From the NCBI GenBank assembly GCA_012295275.1, contig CM022665.1:42187152-42251151 (forward strand): a stretch of DNA of 64,000 nucleotides, written 5' to 3'. Origin of the DNA: Chrysomallon squamiferum. Taxonomy: Eukaryota; Mollusca; Gastropoda; Neomphalida; Peltospiridae. The notes beneath the pieces were generated by a model. It worked only from the letters and a program-made list of their open reading frames with translations, was not told the DNA's origin and did no database searches. Within the stretch, counting starts at the first letter, position 1; each line of letters opens with the position of its first letter. Of this stretch, positions 1 to 10,328 are shown in pieces. Made by a program: the position numbers and the translations under genes.

Positions 1-65
<65 letters not shown>

Positions 66-141
66 ACAGAGAGAGAGAGAGAGAGAAAGAGAAACAGCAA
101 GAGAAAGAGAGAAAGAGAGAGAGCAAGAGAGAGAGAGAGAG
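1..141. repeat. (CA)n / (GA)n microsatellite at window edge
   Basis: A perfect CA dinucleotide run fills roughly the first 62 bases and passes into an imperfect GA-rich tract to about 141. It is cut by the window edge, so its full length is unknown. Confidence 0.95.
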
Positions 142-2240
142 TTGCTCAACTTTCCCTTCAGTTTGTCAGGGAAACGTTCTGTCTCCTGGTAGTTAGCGGG
201 AACTGTAAGAAAAACAAGGTACAGGTGGTAATCCCATTGTGGAATCTCCACACACAAATATCTCCAGTCTTTGGTCAGGTGCTTCCAACACTCAGAGAAA
301 ACACAGCTCTGTTACCTGCCTGCTGATTTTCTAAACAGATGGCCTCAGTGTAAACAGTCAACTCACAATTGGCCAGGCTTCAGGAGGTCTCCATAGAGGC
401 CATTTGTAAACGCAGGTGAAAAAAAATGGGAACTTTCTATGCTGAGTATTCTGTCTATACAGAGAATCTCTGATACAAATAAATGTCATCTGTAATTAGT
501 TTGTAATGGTAGATAAAGTTGTAGGTATGAATCTATTCAATATGTGTGTGTGTGTGTTAGATTTGCAGTCATTTATTCACTTTGTTTTCTCTTCCTTTCT
601 GAATTGATTCATTATTATTACAATCATCATCATTATTATTATTACTGTTGTTGTTGTTTTTAATCTTATATATTATTTAGTAGTAGTAGTAGTAGTAGTG
701 TTTATTGTTTTGGGTATTTTTTTTTTTTTTTTTTTTTTTTTTATTTGTTTTTTTTTTTTTTTTTTTGAATTAAAAAGTTAATTGTTTTGGGTTGTTTTTT
801 TTTAATTTTCTTTCCACTTACTGTAATCATCACAAAACAAAGGAATCTGAAAGTACGCGATTATTTCACAGACAGGAATGTCACTGAAGTCATAAAAACA
901 TTTTTACAGTCACTTAGCATTCCAAAATATTACTGCTTGCCTGGTGAAACACTGTAATTTGCAGTCTGGAGTTTTTAAAACCTTTACTAAAAATAAGGTT
1001 TTTGAGAAATAACAACATCACAAGCACATACCGATTTCTCTCTTCTTTCACCTTGATGAAAGATTCTGACATAAAATGAATGTTTTCATAAAAACACAAA
1101 TACTTTTTTATGTTATTTAGAACAAGGAATCAGCTTTCATGCACCTTCCCAAGAACAGCTAAACACATTCCATTGCTACTAATTATTTTTTTGACATACT
1201 GACCTGAATAAGATAAAAGAAACAGAATTAAATATTTTTTTATCACATGATAAAAAGAAAGAAAATCAGTTTGTCTTTCTGTATATCCTTCCTTCTTTCT
1301 TTTATTCCTTCTTTTGTTTTTCTTCCCTTTCTTTCATTTCTTTTCTTCTTCCTCTTTCTTTCATTCCTTTTCTTCTTCCTCTTTCTTTTTTCATTTCTTC
1401 TTCTTTTTTCTTTTTCTTTTATCTTTTTTTTCCCCCCACTTTTTCTTCAAACACAGAATAAAATGGTTTCAACTCTGTTTAGCATGGAAGTTTATGTTAA
1501 AACTAACTTCACATTTTAAAACTTCATCTCTTACATTGTAAATAACTAAATGCCGCTCACTACTACTTATTTCTACATGTGTATATATAAACATCTCTCT
1601 TGTAATTATTTACATTTTTTTCTATTAACAAATGGGTCATTTCCTAAGTCAGCGTGTTCTGTTCTTCTGGCATCCACACCTGTTCTGTTAACTCCAACAC
1701 TACGCATACCTGAGCTTTTAAATGGCTTTTACCTCTTCAGTTTATTTTGAATCATGGTGAATACACAAGAGAACATTTCCTAGCAGACGCAGAGAAAAAA
1801 TAACAGTGTCAATGGTGGGTTAATTCTACTGCCTGATAGTTGGTTATTAATGAGATAATGTGAAAGAGATTGATTTGTTTGTTTTGTTTCCGTTTTTGTT
1901 TAGATAACTGAAATTTCAACTACGGGACAGTGACGGTTTGGAATAGGGGGTGGAGAGAAAAATGTTAATTTAATTTCTTGTTTTTATGTAGAGTTTTCTG
2001 TGTATTTTGTTATTGTTTTTTTTTTGTTGTTTTTTTTTTTGGGGGTTTTTTTAGGAAGCAAATGTATTGTAGTTTATTTATTTATTAATTTATATATATA
2101 TATATATATATATATTTGTAAAAAAGATTATTTTTAATGATTTATTGACTTATTTATTTATTTTATTATTTTAGTCATTTATTTAATTTTATTTATTAAT
2201 TTTTATTTATTTGTTTGTTTGTTTGTTTGTTTGTTTGTTT
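142..2240. other. Non-coding stretch before the first visible papilin exon (probably intron)
   Basis: No credible exon was found on either strand. The stretch holds a less AT-rich segment (about 150-430), poly-T runs near 720-766, a pyrimidine-rich TTTC/CTTC tract at about 1263-1440, a (TA)n run at about 2092-2114 and TTTA/TTTG repeats at about 2130-2240. Open frames here are low-complexity. Because the next exon begins inside a codon (acceptor phase 1), this DNA is probably the intron that joins it to upstream papilin exons outside the window. Confidence 0.7.
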
Positions 2241-2332
2241 ACTTGTGCTGAAGACAAGGAGAGTGGAAAATGATCTGACTACAAAGTACAGTGGTACTTT
2301 AATACAAAGATTAGGTCATGCACCCAGTTCTG
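2241..2332 (+). pseudogene. Truncated, dead duplicate of Kunitz exon 1
   Basis: This segment closely matches the first about 95 bases of the Kunitz exon at 2441-2617 (shared pieces include GCTGAAGACAAGGA and TCTGACTACAAAGTACAGTG). It lacks a proper AG acceptor at the matching place. The codon for the second Kunitz cysteine has become TGA, and similarity stops abruptly after CAGTTCTG, where TTTA repeats begin. Both the copy and the real exon are preceded by tetranucleotide repeats, so the copy probably arose by slippage or unequal exchange between them. It is not expected to be coding. Confidence 0.8.
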
Positions 2333-2436
2333 TATTTATTTATTTATTTACCTGTTTATTTATTTATTTACCTGTTTATTTATTTATTTACTTATTTATT
2401 TATTTACCTATTTATTTATTTATTTATTTATTTACT
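2333..2436. repeat. (TTTA)n tetranucleotide repeat
   Basis: Tandem TTTA with regular CCTG interruptions lies between the dead Kunitz copy and the functional exon. It runs up to the TTTACTGTAG acceptor of the exon at 2441, so the repeat itself serves as the T-rich part of that 3' splice site. Confidence 0.9.
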
Positions 2437-2440
2437 GTAG

Positions 2441-2617
2441 CATGGTGTGCTGAAGACAAGGACAAAGGAAAGTGTTCTGACTACAAAGTACAGTGGTACT
2501 TTAACACAAAGATGGGGTCGTGCACTCAGTTCTGGTATGGTGGTTGTGGTGGCAACAGCAACCGTTTCCCAACCAAGTCAGAATGTGAGGATGCCTGCGT
2601 GCATGTCAAAGGACCAG
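2441..2617 (+). CDS. Papilin exon: Kunitz domain 1
   Basis: The acceptor is TTTACTGTAG and the donor is CCAG|GTAATT; the exon is 177 nt, phase 1-1. It encodes one Kunitz domain with canonical cysteine spacing C-8-C-15-C-7-C-12-C-3-C and the FWYGGCGGN core. The residue after the second cysteine (P1 position) is Ser. Confidence 0.92.
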
Positions 2618-2753
2618 GTAATTTTTGTACTATTTTTTATTTTGGTTTCTTTTTATAAAAGATACATTTAAATGTATGGGATTTCTGAGTGATTTTGCAG
2701 TATATTTATGTGGGTTGTAAGAAATAGGACTGCAATGAAAATGTAATAAATAA

Positions 2754-2814
<61 letters not shown>

Positions 2815-4330
2815 TATGTATGAGTGTGTGTGTGTGTATATGTGTATGTATGTTTGTGTGTATATGTGTATATATGTGTTTGTGTTCTCTATATGTATGT
2901 GTATGTGTGTACATTTGTTTTTGTGTCTATGAGTATATGTCTTTTTATGTGTATATGTGTCTATAAATGTATATGTGTATATTAACACGTGTGTATGTGG
3001 ATGTATTTATATTTGTATGTAATCGTATGTATGTGTATTTGTATGTTTATGTGTATATATATGTGTGTGTTTGGAAATTACCAGCTTGTTAATATAAAAA
3101 TATATAATTATTAAACAGACATTTACACACACATTTACAAACAACTTATAAAGAGATAATTAAGTATATATGTTTAAAATATTTATTTTTTAAATGTTTT
3201 TAAAATTTATTTATTTATTATTTGTTTAAAAAAAAAAAAAAAAAAAAAAAAATAGGAATATGTCGTCTTCCAAAAGTGACTGGACCATGCAGAGCAGGTC
3301 ATCCACGTTTTTACTTTGACTACATCAGCGGAGAATGTCAGCCTTTCACCTACGGAGGATGTCGAGGAAATCCTAACAGATTTGTGACGAGGAAAGAGTG
3401 TGAGACACGATGTTCTGATTCTACTTACATTGATTCAGAAGGTATTGTTATGTTTTATTTTTATAAATTTTTAAATTTAAAAAAAAAAAAATTTGTATTT
3501 GTTCAGTTAAATGTACAAAGAGCCTTATTATATTCTCAATATGTTATCAAGACTTTTTTTTTTATGGGTGGGTGTTTTTTTTTTTTTTTTTTTTTTTTTT
3601 GGATGGGGGGGTGTTTTTTGTTTGTTGTTGTTGATTTTTTTTTGTGGAGGGAGGTTGTTGGGGGTTTTTTTTTGATGGCCAGTATTTGCTAATAATAAAG
3701 TTAATAATAATGAGCTCTTGAAAATACATGGAGAAAGATGTTTACCCTTTTTTGATGATTTCATTCTGTTCTTTACCAAACCGGGTTTTCAATCAGATCA
3801 GTGATTACAGGGAAACAACCAAAATTTAATATTTAAATTATCAACTATCAGTATGAAATGTTATTTAATTAATACAGATTTTATATCTTTTGAAACAAAA
3901 TTGAAGTTAAGAGTAGTAAATATTGTTTCTGTTGAAGAGTATTTTTTTGACACAGATGAAGATAAAACTCTGATTGTTGGGGGGTGTCAGTCTACAAGGT
4001 ATGGGTGTTGTCCTGACGGGGTCACGGCAAAGTACGATGCCTATGACCTGTGTGACACAGTCACTTGTAAGGCAAGTAACAATCATTTGTTTTTAATCAT
4101 TTTTATAGTAAGAGAGATTTTTTTTCTTTGCTGTTATTGTTTTAAAAAACCTATGTTTTGTAAGTTCTGAAGTTGAATATTGCAAACCTGAATTTTAATT
4201 TAAATTCTATTTAAGTTAATATATGTTTCATCTTGTGTGTTTATATAGGGAATGTAAAAAAAAAAAAAAAAAAAAAAATAATAATAAAAAAAAAAAAAAA
4301 ATCAGTTAAATAAAATCAGATCAAACCAGA

Positions 4331-4374
<44 letters not shown>

Positions 4375-4932
4375 AAAAATAAAAAAAATAAATAAATCTT
4401 ATATTTGACATGTGTTTTAATTTAAATTCTAGTCAAGTTAAACACACATACTTTTTTTTTATATATAAAAAAAAAAAAAAAAAAAAAAAAATCTATAGAG
4501 AACAAAAAAAATATATAAAAACAACTATCTGCTGAAATGAACTCTTCTTTGATGTTAACCTGCCTTTCTGTATTTCTGTATCACTGCCAGAACTGTAAAC
4601 TAAAATTAATAGTAAATTAAATCAACTCATTAATATTCATATCAGCTTCACTTACAAAGCAAAGTGCTTTGCCTAAATTAATCCAATATGATTTACTGTG
4701 TGCACCTGATAAACAAGATTCATTATTTTCTTATTTTTTAATTATATACTGACTGCAATTTATTTATATTTTATTTTTTTTTGAAGTAATATTCTGACTA
4801 TAATTTAGTCAGTGTGTTTCATTTCTGGTGTATTGCCATACACAAAAAAACTATAAGCTACTGAATAACCTTTAAGGTAATAATATCTAATTTCATTATT
4901 CATGTTATTAACAAACAAGAAATACTTAATAA

Positions 4933-4968
<36 letters not shown>

Positions 4969-5371
4969 GAATACTGAATATGGCTGCTGTGAAGATGGAA
5001 AAACTGCAGCCTCTGGTACATTTTAGTTTAATATTTTAGAAACTGAATTTTTTTTTAATATCAATGGTTAATAACATTTTTGTTTAGAGAGGTTTTGGTA
5101 TTTCATTAAAATCTTCGTGACATTTTTGTAATTTTATAGTGTTTTATGAATAGCATAAACGTGTTCGCCCAGTTAGAAGGTGCTTTTTTAGTTTTCTGTA
5201 ATTGTTTATATTTATATATATTTTTTTAATATTTATTTATTTATTTATTAAATTATTATTAATATTTCTCTATTTTTTGTCACAAGAATTTTAAACATCG
5301 TCATCATTATCATTGTCATTATTATTATCATTATCATCACTTAACATAACATCATCATCATATTATTATTA

Positions 5372-5409
<38 letters not shown>

Positions 5410-6992
5410 ATTTCTACTTACTATCACAAGGATTTTTAACATAACAAGATCTGTCCATTCTCTCATTTATGTTTTTTATTTTAGTATTGCATTAGCATTT
5501 GTTAGTTTCCACATACCATTATTACAAAAATAAATGTAATTCTTAATAAAACCTGTCAGGTCCAGATTATGAGGGATGCGATCCAGTTGGATCTGGCGAT
5601 GAACCTTGTCATGATTCAGACTACGGCTGTTGTCCAGATGGTGTGACAGCAGCTACGGGACCACGTGGACAAGGATGTCAGTCACGTGAAGGTGACGATT
5701 CTTGTCATAATTCACAATATGGCTGTTGTCCAGATGGACGGACAGCAGCTAGAGGACCAGGTGGACAGGGATGTCAGTCTGAAGTGACCACAACTGCCAA
5801 ATCACGTCAGACGTCAAGTGAAGGTATTCATTGAAAAATGGTTGTTTTGGAAATAACATTGTTTATAATTTTAAATATTTGATTGTGTGTGTGTGTGTGT
5901 CAATTTATCAATGTATGTATGTACGATATGCATATATCTTCGCATTCTTTTATATATGTGTATGTTAATGGTATCTATGTATGTGTGCATTATTATCTAT
6001 ACATATTATTCATATCCCTTGTTTAAAACTATATATATATATATATTTAATTTATTTCTCTTAATTTTGTTTCCATCAGATATCTGCAGGCAGGAGAAAA
6101 GCAAAGGAAGATGTGAGAACTACGTTGTCAAGTGGTATTTTGATGCTGCAAGTCAGCGTTGTGACAGATTCTGGTACGGTGGATGTGATGACAGCGCTAA
6201 CCACTTTGACGATGAAGCTGCATGTAAGGAGCGATGTCTGTCTGTCATTCAGACTACAGCAGCTCCAGTCACCCCCAGACCTAGTAAGTCTTTGTTCAGT
6301 ATGGTCACTGTTGTGTTCCTCTTAATACTTCTCTATTTTTTTGAATGTTATCTGTGTGCACAGTCTAATCAGATGTATCGATAAGACAGCAGAATTTTCA
6401 TTCACATACATGTTTATATTTTTACATGAAGGAAACACTCAAACATGTGTGTCATTTATTAAAATTATATTTAAAATGTATTGTTAATATTAGTAGTATT
6501 ACTATAACTGTTCTTGTTGTTATTGTTAACATTATTCTTGATGTTATTCTTCTTATTATTATTTTTATCATGATCATCAATGTCTTCATTGTCTTTAATA
6601 TCATTATTATTTATTATTTATTATTAACATTATTAACAGTATTACTATTATTATTAAATTATTATTATATAAATTATTATTATTATTATTATATATCATC
6701 ATCATCATTATTATTATAATCATTGTTATTATTTATTATTTAATGTTATTATCATTATTATTCTTATGATTATTTTTATTAATATTTATTATTATTATTA
6801 TTATTATTATCGTCATCATTATTTATTATTATTTTTATTATTATATTTATTATTATTATTATATCTATTATTATTATTATTATTATTATGCTTATGATTA
6901 TTTTTATTGATATTTATTTTATTTATTATTATTATTATATTTATTATTATTATTATATTTATTATTATTATCATTATTATTATTATTATTAC

Positions 6993-7034
<42 letters not shown>

Positions 7035-9819
7035 TGTTATTATTATTATTACTGTTGTTATTATTATTATTACTACTGTACAGGAGTGAATGTGTGTAAC
7101 CAGCCTAAAGAGGTAGGGCCGTGCAGGTCTGAAGTGAAACGTTGGTACTATGACCAGCGACAACAACGCTGCATTGCCTTTTCTTACGGAGGCTGCAGTG
7201 GAAATGACAATAACTTCATAACCAAGGACCTGTGTGAGAGGACGTGTCAGACGTCAGTGTCTGCACCAGCTCCTACTACCGTTGTTGTAGCTGCTAAGAG
7301 CACTAGTAAGTAATTTAGATAATTTGTTATAAGGATTTGTAATGTATGTATGAGATTTGATTTATTGAAGTTTGAAAAGTCAGAATATTTTATATTTTGT
7401 TTGGAAGATTTGTATGTTTTTTTGATTGTTTTTTTTGGGGGGTTAAGGACGTTTTAATGTATATTTTTTTGGGGGGTATTTGTTTGTTTTGTTTGGGGTT
7501 TTTTCATTTCATTTTTTTTCATTATTTATTCATTTATTTATTTATTCATTTATTTTATATTATTCTTATTTTAATTTTCATTTTTACTCATTCTTATTTT
7601 TAATTTTGTTATTTCAATTCATTACTCAATTTATTAACACAGCAACAATGTCAGGAACCGACTCTGTCTCGCTTGGACAAAACATTCAGCTGAAGTGTGT
7701 GGCGACCCCACGAGGAGCTCAAACTGCTTACAGCATTGAGTGGTTCTTTAACGGAAAGAAGATAGACCCACACAAAAACACATCCAAGCTGAAGATTGTG
7801 CAGAGGTTGGCTGTGGGAACTCGAAACCAGGTGGCAGAGTTGACTGTGTACAACGCAGACTCTGACGATGCTGGGACTTATTACTGTCGCAGCATGCCCT
7901 TTGGCATTGTTGACAGCACACGGGTTGATGTAGTAAAAGGTTGGTGTGGTTTTTTTTAACGTTTTTGTTGTAGAAAGATGCAGAGAATTACTCGTGTTTC
8001 TTGTAGTAGGGGTTGTTATATCTGCTGTTTAAATGGTAAACTGGACACAAAAAAACAATTCATATTTATTCAGTTCTTTCAGCTTTAAATTGGTTTCCAA
8101 ATCCTCAGCCTTTTTCTCCCTTTATCCTGCTTGAGGTGGTAGATGTTAACATCACTCTCTTCATAGTCAAGCACCATAGCTACTGAAAAATTACATCTGT
8201 AAAAATAAATAAATAAGACAGATTTATTTTATGGTATTTATAAATAAATATATATTATTACTGTCAGCAAGTCCTTTCATAAGATCAGGTTTCTTCTGTA
8301 ATATTCTTTCTCCTTTTTTTCACCAGGGCAGAAGTTAAAGCTGGTTATTTGTTCTACCTGTGAAATTATTTCACTGGTTTATTGCTATAGATTTATTAAT
8401 AACTAATTTAACATAGTATTTTTTTGTAGATTTATTAATAATTAATAATACAGTATTATTATGAAACTTTATGGTTTTAAAAATAATCTTTTCTGTCATT
8501 TTCTTTTTCTGAGTTCAAGATTATGACAATTATTTCTTATTTGTTTTCAGAAATTGCAACAGAAGCACCTTCTGATCCAAGTGGTAAGATAAAGTGTATG
8601 AAGAATAGTTTTTCAACACAAAGTAGATGTTTCTAATGTTGATAAATTTAGTATTAAAGATTTTTTCATGGCTTTTAAACATTGTCTGTAAAGTCTTTAC
8701 TCAGTCTATAAATTTACTAAGTCTGTAAAGTCCTTAGTCAGTCTACAAATTTACTAAGTCTATAAAGTATTTACTCAATCTATAACATCTTTACTCAACC
8801 TATAAAGTCTTTAATAAGTCTATAAAGTCTTTATTCAGTCTGTAAAGTCTTTACTCAATCTATAAAATCTTTACTCAACCTATAAAGTCTTTACTTAGTC
8901 TATAAAATCTTTACTCAGTCTATAAAATCTTTACTCAACCTATAAAGTCTTTGCTAAGTCTGTAAAGTCTTTACTCAATCTATAAAATCTTTACTCAACC
9001 TATAAAGTCTTTACTTAGTCTATAAAATCTTTACTCAATCTATAAAATCTTTACTCAACCTATAAAGTCTTTACTCAGTCTGTAATGTCTTTACTCTATA
9101 AAATCTTTACTCAATCTATAAAGTCTTTACTCAGTCTGTAATGTCTTTACTCTATAAAATCTTTACTCAACCTATAAAGTCTTTACTTAGTCTATAAAGT
9201 CTTTACTCATCTATAAAGTTTTTAATCAGTCTATAAAATCTTTATTCGGTCTATAAAATCTTTACTAAGTTTATAAAATCTTTACTCAGACTGTGAAGTC
9301 TTTAGTCAGTCTATAAAGTCTTTACTCCATCTATAAAGGAAATATAATGTAGAACATTCAGTTTAATTTGTCTTCTGTTTTACAGTCTTTTCAAAGCTTC
9401 TACAACAAATGTGGTTCAGAATTATTGCTCTTTTTTTTTCTTTTTTTCCTTTCTTCATTTCTTTCTTTTTTCTTTCTTTATTATCTTCTTCTTTACAGTA
9501 ACCCCTTTCTATTGCAAACTGATATTTTTTCACTAATGATTATAATTATTTAACAAAGAAACACATTAACACAGAACAAAACTAACAGATTCTTTTTTTC
9601 ACCAGTTATCTGCATGAAGCCAATGAAGATAGGAAACTGCTATGCTCAAATACCAAAGTGGTATTACAACCACAAGCAAGGAAAGTGTCAGCAGTTTCAG
9701 TATGGAGGCTGTGGTGGAAACAGCAACAACTTTGAGTCCCAGAGCGAATGTGAAGCAACTTGTTCTAGTGAAAGTAAGACAGATATTACTCATTTTATTA
9801 TATAAACATATATGTACAA

Positions 9820-9874
<55 letters not shown>

Positions 9875-9968
9875 TATGTATATATATTTTTATGTGTATG
9901 TATGTATTTGCATGTGTGTGTGTGTATGTTGTGTGTGTGTGTGTGTGAGTCAGTCAGTCAGTCAGCCA

Positions 9969-10005
<37 letters not shown>

Positions 10006-10297
10006 ATGTAATACTGAATATATTGGAAACTTCTGGTAACTGATTGATGTTTGTTTATCCCTTTGATGAGTTAACAGAATGGTGTAACATTCCAACATAA
10101 ATCCCACACAAATCTCTTTTAAATAACAACATCTTACTTAAATATTCAGTTAAAAAATATATGTAAATAAATAACAGATTTTGAGACAATTACATTTTGA
10201 CAGTATCATTAAAAGTAAAAATAAAAATTAGCATTAAAAGTTTTGAGACGTTTATTGTATTTATCATTATTATCATTACTGTCATTATTATTATTAT

Positions 10298-10328
<31 letters not shown>

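Noticed and set aside
1247-1541. Two overlapping Phe/Leu/Ser-rich open frames
   Set aside because: They translate a TTTC/CTTC pyrimidine tract; no domain, no codon structure and no splice context.
2630-2988. His/Thr- and Val/Cys-rich open frames on both strands
   Set aside because: They are translations of a (TG)n microsatellite.
6819-7166. Ile/Asn-rich minus-strand open frame
   Set aside because: It translates the (ATT)n tract and then the antisense of Kunitz exon 4.
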